From Sphingomonadales bacterium (lineage in GTDB: Bacteria > Bacteroidota > Bacteroidia > UBA7662), in NCBI GenBank assembly GCA_016872225.1, contig VHAW01000009.1, positions 1 through 25,647 of the forward strand: a stretch of 25,647 nt of DNA, read 5' to 3'. The notes beneath the pieces are model-generated. The model saw only the letters and a list, made by a program, of their open reading frames with translations, was not told the origin of the DNA and made no database searches. Position 1 is the stretch's first letter. Each line of letters starts with the position of its first letter. This document shows positions 8,024 to 15,175 of the stretch, piece after piece. The position numbers and the translations under genes were made by a program.

Positions 8024-9319
8024 TTATCGAATGTCCCTGATATCCCGGCCTGTAAAGTCCATTACGCAGCGGAAGCCAATCGTAGAACGTGCTGAGTCCT
8101 GAAAATCGTAAGCTCTGGTTCCGTTCATTAGGTAATAGCCGACATCTTTCCAGCTTCCCCCACGGATTACTTTCCTTTTGAGGTATGTCAAGTCTTCGGA
8201 TTTAGCGTTATGACGATAATCCGGATTCAAATCACCCATAAAACTGCTGGCTGACTCATCAAAAGTCGATGCAGTCCATTCCGCAACATTTCCAGCCATA
8301 TTATATAGGCCAAAATCATTCGGATTGAAAGAATAAGTTTTGGCGGTGTAAGTGACCCCATCATCTATATAATTCCCTCTGCCTGGCTTGAAATTAGCCA
8401 AAAGGCAACCCCGATTATTACGCAAAGAAGGCCCCCCCCAAGGGTATGGTGATGACATTCTTCCACCTCGGGCCGCATATTCCCATTCAACTTCGGAAGG
8501 CAGCCGAAATGGAAAACCCAGTCTCATTCTTTTTGACTGCCTGTAAGTTTGCAACAACCTTGTCCGCCAATCACAGAATGCATTGGCTTGATTCCAAGAA
8601 ACCCCTACAACCGGATAATCGTAATATGCTGGATGGCTGAAGTATAACTGAGTTTGTGGCTCGTTGTATGAGTAAGCCATGTCTTTGGTCCAAACCAACG
8701 TATCGGGGTAAATGTTAATGGAACGCGCCTCCACAAATTCGTTGCGATTACGGCCGGAACCCGTGGAAGCAGCCGTGGAATAATCATATACCTTATAATT
8801 GTAAACAAACCGGGGAGTGTTCCACTCTTTTTTTCCAAATACTCGCTGATTTTCAGGAAGAAATAAATCTTCCAGTTCTTCAATGACCGCGGGGTCATTC
8901 CAATTTATCCTTGCTTTCCAGTTGATAAATTCATTACCATCCTCGTCTTCAACGGTATTCCCCAGAATCGTATGAGCGATGGAATCTCTGACCCAATTGA
9001 TAAATTGACGGTACTCCGCATTGGAAATTTCAGCATCATCCATATAAAAAGGCCGCATGGTGACATTCTTCAACGGACTATTCATGTTGAATAGGATGTC
9101 TTGATCTCCTTGGCCATAAAGAAAAGTGCCTTGACGAATGTAAACCATGCCATACGGGGTCGTTTCCAACCATCTGCCACCATCTCGTGCGCCAACAAGG
9201 TCCCCCGTATTGCCACCGCTGCATGCTCCAAGCAGCAATCCTACTCCTAGGACAAGGAATGACAGAGGACGGAAGGCCCCCTTAGTCTTATTCATGTGAT
9301 TCTTTGCGGTCATGTTCAT
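8024..9319 (-). CDS. gldK: Type IX secretion lipoprotein GldK (PorK)
   Basis: A lipoprotein with a formylglycine-generating-enzyme/sulfatase-modifying fold that lacks that enzyme role in this family; GldK forms the outer-membrane-anchored ring with GldN. The signal peptide ends in a lipobox 'LLGAC' (Cys33 with this start). Domain marks in order: 'YGMVYIRQGTFLYG', 'FYMDDAEISNAEYRQFI', 'YPVVGVSWNQANAFCDW', 'FRLPSEVEWEYAARGG', 'NMAGNVAEWT', 'VIRGGSWKD', 'TIGFRCVMD'. Start choice is uncertain: ATG 9319, 9313 or 9295 all give a usable signal peptide, while TTG 9328 is unlikely. Length (431) is near the family's usual ~450. It follows porP by 50 nt and precedes gldL by 42 nt. Confidence 0.94.
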   Translation of the reverse strand: MNMTAKNHMNKTKGAFRPLSFLVLGVGLLLGACSGGNTGDLVGARDGGRWLETTPYGMVYIRQGTFLYGQGDQDILFNMNSPLKNVTMRPFYMDDAEISNAEYRQFINWVRDSIAHTILGNTVEDEDGNEFINWKARINWNDPAVIEELEDLFLPENQRVFGKKEWNTPRFVYNYKVYDYSTAASTGSGRNRNEFVEARSINIYPDTLVWTKDMAYSYNEPQTQLYFSHPAYYDYPVVGVSWNQANAFCDWRTRLLQTYRQSKRMRLGFPFRLPSEVEWEYAARGGRMSSPYPWGGPSLRNNRGCLLANFKPGRGNYIDDGVTYTAKTYSFNPNDFGLYNMAGNVAEWTASTFDESASSFMGDLNPDYRHNAKSEDLTYLKRKVIRGGSWKDVGYYLMNGTRAYDFQDSARSTIGFRCVMDFTGRDIRDIR

Positions 9320-9332
9320 TTTTTGCAAGCTT

Positions 9333-9340
9333 TAAAGATA
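9333..9340 (-). promoter_or_regulatory. Possible -7 element upstream of gldK
   Basis: On the minus strand TATCTTTA differs from TAnnTTTG at the last base, 13 nt before the gldK ATG at 9319. I see no clear -33 partner. It could give gldK-gldN an internal promoter in addition to read-through from upstream. Confidence 0.2.
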
Positions 9341-9369
9341 GCAATCAAAGCAGAAAATATATAAAAAAC

Positions 9370-10335
9370 TTAAAAATACCGAGGTGTCAAAATCTTCTTT
9401 TGAGGGGGTGGCGGTATTTTAATCGTAAAGTCATACCCAAGGAAGACTTCGTGGGACCCGTTGGCCAATCCGCCTAAATCTCCCAAGTGCTCGGTATAAG
9501 AATACCCAAACCGTACACCGTTTCTCATGCGGTAACCTAATAAACCCACGATACCATCGCCTTGCGAATACCCCCCTCCAACCCAAACACGGGTTCCAAT
9601 AGAAAGCATTAGATTGTAATCAATTTGTGAAACGAATGAATTTGACTTGTACAGAATCGATGGAGTCAACCGCCAATACTTGTTCAACGGAATTTGGTAC
9701 CCTGTTGATGCGAAGAAATTGCGAGCATATGTAAGATTAGACCCAGTATTATTGAACTGAAGTTTGGGTTGGTTGAGACGATTTACTGCAAAATTCACAA
9801 ACCAGCGAGAGGATTGAAAATTAATACCGGTCCCTATATCGAAGGCATTGGCTTGAACATTGGTGGAAACCAACAAGGGATCATTGGGGTTCTCCGGGCG
9901 AAACTTGGTGCCATCAAGACTAGTCTGAATCATGCCACCGTACACCCCAAGGCCAATGCTGAAAGTTTGAAAAGGAATGCGAAAGGCATAATTGAGGCGA
10001 ACATTCGTGCTCTTATTAAAAAATTCCTGGTCCTGAATCACCAAAAGGCCCAAACCACCTCGCAAGAATTCAACCGGAGCGTGAATACTGAAGCACGTTG
10101 TCCGGGGTGAGGCATTTTCTGGAATATTGACCCATTGATAGCGGGAGGCCAAAAGGGTGCTTATGGCTTGTCTAGACCCTGCAACACCAGGATTGAAATA
10201 AAAATCGTTGAACATATACTGGTTCCACTTGGGCTCTTGTTGAGCATTCGCCAAAGGAATTACCATAAAACCACCAACAGTTAAAATCAACGCAGCGATA
10301 GACCTCCAACGGGATTGATTCAAACCTGCTTTCAT
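9370..10335 (-). CDS. porP: PorP/SprF-family type IX secretion membrane protein
   Basis: A 321-residue outer-membrane beta-barrel-type protein. The signal peptide covers residues 1-31 ('PLANA-QQ'). The mature start 'QEPKWNQYMFNDFYFNPGVAGS' is the hallmark of the PorP/SprF family, followed by alternating strands and a C-terminal stretch 'GVRFGYSYTEHLG'. PorP is required for type IX secretion in Porphyromonas; SprF paralogs serve particular adhesins. Placement directly upstream of gldK-L-M-N is the conserved order of the por operon and argues for the core PorP rather than an adhesin-linked SprF. The C-terminus is unusually Pro/Lys-rich ('KIPPPPQKK'). Confidence 0.92.
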   Translation of the reverse strand: MKAGLNQSRWRSIAALILTVGGFMVIPLANAQQEPKWNQYMFNDFYFNPGVAGSRQAISTLLASRYQWVNIPENASPRTTCFSIHAPVEFLRGGLGLLVIQDQEFFNKSTNVRLNYAFRIPFQTFSIGLGVYGGMIQTSLDGTKFRPENPNDPLLVSTNVQANAFDIGTGINFQSSRWFVNFAVNRLNQPKLQFNNTGSNLTYARNFFASTGYQIPLNKYWRLTPSILYKSNSFVSQIDYNLMLSIGTRVWVGGGYSQGDGIVGLLGYRMRNGVRFGYSYTEHLGDLGGLANGSHEVFLGYDFTIKIPPPPQKKILTPRYF

Positions 10336-10352
10336 TATGCCGAAGAAACGAA

Positions 10353-10368
10353 CAAATCGTTAGATTTG
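10353..10368 (-). other. Short inverted repeat between hemD and porP
   Basis: CAAATC and GATTTG form a perfect 6-bp stem with a 4-nt loop in the 37-nt gap between the hemD-like stop and the porP start. No U-run follows on the minus strand, so it is a weak terminator at best; it could be an attenuating or processing hairpin within the transcript. Confidence 0.25.
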
Positions 10369-10372
10369 AGCT

Positions 10373-11143
10373 TTATTTTGATGGTTTTTTCAAACATGCC
10401 TCAAGAGCCATCACCAAAGAGGGAAATTCAGGGGTGGGGGCGGCAATATCAAGCCTCAAACCCCTTTGACGAACAGCATCATGCGTTTGGATGCCCAAAG
10501 CAGCAATTTTAGTATCGTTCTGTACAAAATCCGGGAAATTCTCGAACAAGGACCTGATTCCTACCGGACTGAAAAAGCATAAAACGTCATATTTGATGTC
10601 CGCTAAATCACTCAAATCACTGGAAACCGTTTGAAACATGACAGCTTTGATGATTTTCAGGCCATATTTTTCCGCCTTAAGCAGGAAATTTTCCGAAAGT
10701 GCATCGGAACAGGGCATAAGGTAAGCAATGTCCTTGTGCTTCATCATTTGGGGAAGTAGGTCCTCCAATTTTCCCTTACCAAAGGCAATTTTCCGTTTCC
10801 GAAGCTGGGTATAACGCTGCAAATAATGCCCCACATTCTCCGAAATGCAGAAATATCGAGTCTCAGGATTAACTTCCACACGCATTTCTTCGCAAAGTCT
10901 GAAATAATGGTCTACCGCATTTCGGCTGTTAAAAATGACGGCCGGATAATCCCCCAAAGCAATTCTGGCCTTTCGAAACTCTTTGGCAGAAATTCCTTTG
11001 ACCTCTATAAATGGCCTAAAGTCAACCTTGATCCCGTAACGGGCACCCAATTCCATCAAAGGTGTACGCTCTCCGGGTTCAGGTTTGGGTTGGGAAACCA
11101 GAATGGTTCGGATTTTGGGTTTGGAAATAGCGTCTTCAGCCAT
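10373..11143 (-). CDS. hemD: Uroporphyrinogen-III synthase-like protein
   Basis: A 256-residue protein with the two-lobed HemD pattern. Recognisable parts are 'VSQPKPEPGERTPLMELG' at the N-terminus, 'ALGDYPAVIFNSRNAVDHYF' (first lobe, the 'dwiiFtSxnaV' position), 'DVLCFFSPVGIRSLFENF' (second lobe, the 'FtSpsgv' position) and 'IAALGIQTHDAVRQRGLRLDIAA' (the 'iGxxTaxaaxxxG' element). HemD cyclises hydroxymethylbilane to uroporphyrinogen III for heme and cobalamin. In Bacteroidota this divergent version is often found beside a DUF4271 gene, as here (4 nt gap), so it may be the only HemD or a non-catalytic relative. It is in line with porP-gldN and hemW on the same strand. Confidence 0.8.
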   Translation of the reverse strand: MAEDAISKPKIRTILVSQPKPEPGERTPLMELGARYGIKVDFRPFIEVKGISAKEFRKARIALGDYPAVIFNSRNAVDHYFRLCEEMRVEVNPETRYFCISENVGHYLQRYTQLRKRKIAFGKGKLEDLLPQMMKHKDIAYLMPCSDALSENFLLKAEKYGLKIIKAVMFQTVSSDLSDLADIKYDVLCFFSPVGIRSLFENFPDFVQNDTKIAALGIQTHDAVRQRGLRLDIAAPTPEFPSLVMALEACLKKPSK

Positions 11144-11147
11144 GGGT

Positions 11148-11891
11148 TTAATTCATTGCAATCATCAGGATAGGGATGATTTCAAAGGTGCAAATATAGA
11201 AAATCATTAAAAAAAGGCGGTTCATGGAGAATTCCTTCGCTAAGCGAAGGAGACGCACCCAACGAAATCCAATGGTTAAGGCCAAAAGGACCCCGGACGT
11301 GGCGTAGGCCACCGTGACCCAACGGTTGGTTCCGAAGCGGTAAATCAAAGAAATCCAAAGCAATACCGGGATCAAAACGTGAAAAACCAAATTGAAGCTG
11401 GCTTTGAGCCAAAGGAAGCCTTCTGCAAACTCGGCAACCCATGCCCAAAGCCTTAGCCACCCTGCCCAAACCATAAAGGCAATGACCAAAGCGATTGTCC
11501 ACATCAATACCCAGATTGGAACCTGTCCAAAGCCCTCAGGGATCTTAGGCATCCAAGTGACATGAAAGTTGGTTGAGCCGACCATAATTAGTCCCAGGGT
11601 TGCATAACCGATCAACGTCCAACCCCAAGACACCAAACCCGATTCTTGGCCCTTTTGGCGTATGCCTTGCAGAAAAATGCGGTAGTTGATCAAGGCATGC
11701 AACTTTCCTCCGTAATAGGTTGGCTCTTTGGCCAATAACCAAGACGCCAACAAGCAAAGTACCCACCAAAGCGCAAAATGAGGGTCGGCAGATTCAGTAC
11801 CTTTCAAAACGGCAGGACTCATGATTGCATTCCATTTAAGTTCCTTGGGAAATCCCCTTTCCAATCCAAAGGCCAAGACGCATGCCAACAT
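11148..11891 (-). CDS. DUF4271 family integral membrane protein
   Basis: A 247-residue polytopic membrane protein with about six hydrophobic stretches and a Trp-rich composition. The C-terminal 'MIFYICTFEIIPILMIAM' matches the conserved 'FlYlCtlEilP' ending of DUF4271. Function is unknown; its repeated position just before a hemD-like gene and near type IX genes in Bacteroidota is only suggestive. ATG 11891 is preferred over GTG 11900 because GGAAGG sits about 9 nt before the ATG but touches the GTG. It opens the nine-gene minus-strand run, with a -7 element (11944-11951) 52 nt upstream. Confidence 0.75.
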   Translation of the reverse strand: MLACVLAFGLERGFPKELKWNAIMSPAVLKGTESADPHFALWWVLCLLASWLLAKEPTYYGGKLHALINYRIFLQGIRQKGQESGLVSWGWTLIGYATLGLIMVGSTNFHVTWMPKIPEGFGQVPIWVLMWTIALVIAFMVWAGWLRLWAWVAEFAEGFLWLKASFNLVFHVLIPVLLWISLIYRFGTNRWVTVAYATSGVLLALTIGFRWVRLLRLAKEFSMNRLFLMIFYICTFEIIPILMIAMN

Positions 11892-11943
11892 AGCTACCAC
11901 CCTTCCGTCCTATCTTCATCAATTTTTCTCAGATTTTAAATCA

Positions 11944-11951
11944 CAAATTTA
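11944..11951 (-). promoter_or_regulatory. -7 element for the DUF4271-hemD-por/gld run
   Basis: TAAATTTG on the minus strand matches TAnnTTTG and would start transcription about 50 nt before the DUF4271 ATG. It shares its TA (11950-11951) with the oppositely oriented -7 element of the helicase gene. No clear -33 TTTG is present at the expected distance. Confidence 0.4.
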
Positions 11952-11957
11952 CCTTTG
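11950..11957 (+). promoter_or_regulatory. -7 element for the AddA-like gene
   Basis: TACCTTTG matches TAnnTTTG and ends 18 nt before ATG 11976. It overlaps the divergent minus-strand element by two bases. A T-run at 11923-11927 is the only -33 candidate and is not convincing. Confidence 0.4.
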
Positions 11958-11975
11958 AATAATGAAATGAGACTT

Positions 11976-14900
11976 ATGAAAACAGGAAAGTTGCTGGTAT
12001 ACCGGGCCTCCGCAGGATCAGGCAAAACCCATAATCTGGTCTTTGCCTTTCTCAAGTTGGCGCTTCAAGCTAATGACCCTCGAATAGTGCGACAAACCCT
12101 AGCAATCACCTTTACGCGAAAGGCGTCCATGGAAATGAAGGAGCGAATTCTTAAACAACTCCAATTCATGGCTACTGAACGCGGTAGGCGTCCCGAGAAC
12201 CCCAGAACTGAAGCCATGGAATTGGACCTTATCAAAGCGTTAAAGTGCAACGAAGCTGTTCTTCAAACCCGCTCCTTTCAATACCTGCAACACATGTTGC
12301 ACCGCTATGCCGATACGGCAATCAGTACCATTGATTCCTTCATCACCCAACTTGCACGCCCATTCTACCGGGAGCTTCAGACCGGACTTGATTTTGATAT
12401 TGAACTCGATCGAGATATTGTGATTGAACAAGCCTTGGATGAATGGATGAACAATCTTGGTGCCGATAACCAAGCCGTCACCGACCTGATGCACTTTTTG
12501 GCCCAATACCGCAACCACAAAGAGCAGTCTTGGAATACCCGGAACCTAATGGCACGGTACGCAAAGTTCCTCTTCGAGGATAGAACATATGCGCATTTGC
12601 ATCAGCTGCTAAATCGCACCCCTGAATCCTACCAAAAACATTTTGATGAATTGGATGCACGACTTCAGCAACATTTGGATTATACGCTCAAAGAATCCTC
12701 TAGGCTGGCTCAAGAAGCACGTAACATGGGCTTCACACCGGATGACTTTGTACAAAAACGCTACGGGATCCTCGCTCACTTGGAAAAATTAGCAGGCGGT
12801 GATCAAGTGAGCCTGCATTCAGGAGCTATGGACGCTCTTGCAGAGGGTCGTGTGGTGCAACCAAAATGCAAACTCGTAATGCCAGATTCTTGGATTCAAG
12901 AGGCGATTGAATTTATGCAATACCGAACAGCCTCGGAGGGTGAAGTCGAACTGCTTTCGGCACTTTTGGAAATGCGTTATGCCACAACGCTGATGGGGTC
13001 CATGTACCGACATTTCATGGAATTCAACCGGAACCAACTTCGAATGCCTTTGAATTTCATGTATTTCCAAATGGCCGACTTAATCCGTCAAACCCATCCA
13101 GAGTACCTGTGCGATCGCGTTGGTCAACGATACCAACACATTTTAATCGATGAGTTTCAAGATACTAGCTTGCTTCAATGGCAATGCCTTTTCCCGCTTG
13201 TTGAAAATGCTTTGGCCTCTGGCGGTACAGCCCTAATGGTTGGAGACGTCAAGCAATCCATATACCGATGGAGAAATGGGGATGCACGACTCCTTGCCTC
13301 TTTGCCAAATGATGTGTTAGGAAATTCAATTTCTCCCCTTTGGGATGGTTTGTTTGAAGGAGTTCCCTTACAAACCAATTACCGATCTGCGAAAAACGTT
13401 ATAAATTTTAATAATTCATTTTTCAATTGTTTACGAATCAGCCACAGCATGGTAACCAACCCTTTTTTCAACGAGGTTGAACAAGGTTTGCCAGCCTCAA
13501 GTTCCCCGAACTTCGCGATGGAAGGGCTTGCACAGGTTGTCGTTTTGGATCCTGAAAAATCAGGTTTATCCTTGGCCTCGGAGAGAGTAAGGCTTTGTTT
13601 GGAAATCATTCGATCCCAATTGGCTCTCGAATTCAACGGGAAATCCCTATTTCAACCGAACGAAGTGGCCATTTTGGTCCGAACCAACCGAATCGGAGCA
13701 GAAATTGCAAGCGGCCTCTTAGCAGCGGGGCAGCCGGTCATCTCTCCGGATAGTCTCGTATTGGGACAACATCCCGAAGTGGAAAAGCTCATGTTGGCAT
13801 GGCAATTTCTCCAAGATTCTCGAAATATGCTGAACCAGGAAGCCCTTCTACTTGCCCTCCACCCCGAGCAATACAAACTTGGCACCCCACCGGTTGAAAT
13901 AACCTCATGGTTGCACGCACAATTTCCACTTTGGAATGAAGAGCGAATTCTGCAGCTCCCCTTGGGAATGCAGCTCCATGAAATTGCCCATGTCATAGGA
14001 TGCCCTTCCCAAGACGCTTATGTAAAACGACTTCTAGATGAATGGACCTTGCAATGTGCCTCCGGGTTGGGGATCCAAGAACTCCATGATTGGTGGGATA
14101 GAAATCGCAACAAAATAAAATTGCAAATTCAGGAAAGAGAAAATGCGGTGACTGTCCTCACGGTACACAGCGCCAAAGGCCTGGAATTTCCGGTCGTGAT
14201 CCTCCCGGAATTGGACCGTTCACGGAAGTTATCGGTCATCGAATACCAATGGCTGCAGGCAGACCAAGATCCCTCGCTTCAGACCCAAGCCATGCAAGGA
14301 GACGAACCCAAGCCCATACACCTTGTTTCGACGAGCAGGCTCAAGAAAGGACCTGATCATTTGAAAGAAATCGGCTTGAAAGAAGATCAAAATAATGATT
14401 TGGACTATTTCAATTTATTGTATGTGGCATTGACCAGGGCCAAATCCTCCATGATCATTTTGACCGAAAAAAAATCTTCCGCTAGTGGTCCCATCACCTT
14501 TTCCAAACTGTTTGAAGAATTCGTAAAGACCACGCAAGGCCAAGAGCTGGTACACCGTGACCATACCTCTTTTGAAAGTTGGACTTTGGGCACACCTCTG
14601 AACATTACCTACGATGGGTTACCCATACAAATCGAATCCAATACGCTCCAGAAGACGTCAACCTTAAACCCTGTCCCCTTGGCGCCTAACACCCCAGGCA
14701 CCTGCATCGAACAAAATTTGAATTGGCGGCAACGGCAATGGGCAGACCCATTAGAGGCAGGTAGCCTGTTTCATTATGTGGTGGCCCGTTTTGATAGGGA
14801 TCGCAACAAAACCCTGGCCACAGAAGAATTGATGGCCAGGCAAGATTTACCGCTGGCTTTGCGTGAAAAGGTAAGGGATTGGGCCCTTGAAGTCGTGCAA

Positions 14901-15158
14901 CGCGATGACCTCAAAGAATGCTGGGACGGGTCCTGCACCGTGTTGCGCGAGCTTCCTCTCCTCATGGGCAATGGTCAATTCTTGAGGCCTGATATGGTCC
15001 TGCTTCGTCACGATGGCACAGCCCGCGTTATCGAATTCAAAACAGGTTCCGCCAAGGACGAACATCTCCAACAGGTCGATCGTTATGTCACCGCCCTTCG
15101 CGAATCCGGCATCCATGCGGAGGGCGAAGTGGTATATGTCGGCAGAGAGGCTGCTTAA
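11976..15158 (+). CDS. AddA/RecB-type UvrD helicase with C-terminal nuclease
   Basis: A 1060-residue superfamily 1A DNA helicase fused to a PD-(D/E)XK nuclease, the plan of AddA and RecB, which process double-strand breaks for recombination. Helicase motifs: Walker A 'ASAGSGKT' (11-18), Ia 'LAITFTRKA', Walker B 'DEFQDT' (392-397), III 'GDVKQSIYRWRNGD', IV 'NYRS', V 'VHSAKGLEF' (730-738) and VI 'LLYVALTRAK' (814-823). The nuclease motifs look intact: Asp1006 in 'RPDMVL', Glu1020 and Lys1022 in 'IEFKTG', and Gln1033/Tyr1037 in 'QVDRY'. ATG 11976 is chosen because it follows the -7 element at a usable distance; ATG 11967 in the same frame is possible. No AddB or RecC/RecD gene lies beside it, so its partner must be elsewhere. 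Confidence 0.9.
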   Translation: MKTGKLLVYRASAGSGKTHNLVFAFLKLALQANDPRIVRQTLAITFTRKASMEMKERILKQLQFMATERGRRPENPRTEAMELDLIKALKCNEAVLQTRSFQYLQHMLHRYADTAISTIDSFITQLARPFYRELQTGLDFDIELDRDIVIEQALDEWMNNLGADNQAVTDLMHFLAQYRNHKEQSWNTRNLMARYAKFLFEDRTYAHLHQLLNRTPESYQKHFDELDARLQQHLDYTLKESSRLAQEARNMGFTPDDFVQKRYGILAHLEKLAGGDQVSLHSGAMDALAEGRVVQPKCKLVMPDSWIQEAIEFMQYRTASEGEVELLSALLEMRYATTLMGSMYRHFMEFNRNQLRMPLNFMYFQMADLIRQTHPEYLCDRVGQRYQHILIDEFQDTSLLQWQCLFPLVENALASGGTALMVGDVKQSIYRWRNGDARLLASLPNDVLGNSISPLWDGLFEGVPLQTNYRSAKNVINFNNSFFNCLRISHSMVTNPFFNEVEQGLPASSSPNFAMEGLAQVVVLDPEKSGLSLASERVRLCLEIIRSQLALEFNGKSLFQPNEVAILVRTNRIGAEIASGLLAAGQPVISPDSLVLGQHPEVEKLMLAWQFLQDSRNMLNQEALLLALHPEQYKLGTPPVEITSWLHAQFPLWNEERILQLPLGMQLHEIAHVIGCPSQDAYVKRLLDEWTLQCASGLGIQELHDWWDRNRNKIKLQIQERENAVTVLTVHSAKGLEFPVVILPELDRSRKLSVIEYQWLQADQDPSLQTQAMQGDEPKPIHLVSTSRLKKGPDHLKEIGLKEDQNNDLDYFNLLYVALTRAKSSMIILTEKKSSASGPITFSKLFEEFVKTTQGQELVHRDHTSFESWTLGTPLNITYDGLPIQIESNTLQKTSTLNPVPLAPNTPGTCIEQNLNWRQRQWADPLEAGSLFHYVVARFDRDRNKTLATEELMARQDLPLALREKVRDWALEVVQRDDLKECWDGSCTVLRELPLLMGNGQFLRPDMVLLRHDGTARVIEFKTGSAKDEHLQQVDRYVTALRESGIHAEGEVVYVGREAA

Positions 15159-15159
15159 T

Positions 15160-15175
15160 CGATTCCTTAGAATCG
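15160..15175. terminator. Candidate hairpin between convergent helicase and peptidase genes
   Basis: CGATTC-CTTA-GAATCG forms a perfect 6-bp stem spanning the 8-bp gap between the two stop codons and entering the last codons of the minus-strand gene. There is no T-run on either side, so intrinsic termination would be weak. Confidence 0.3.
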
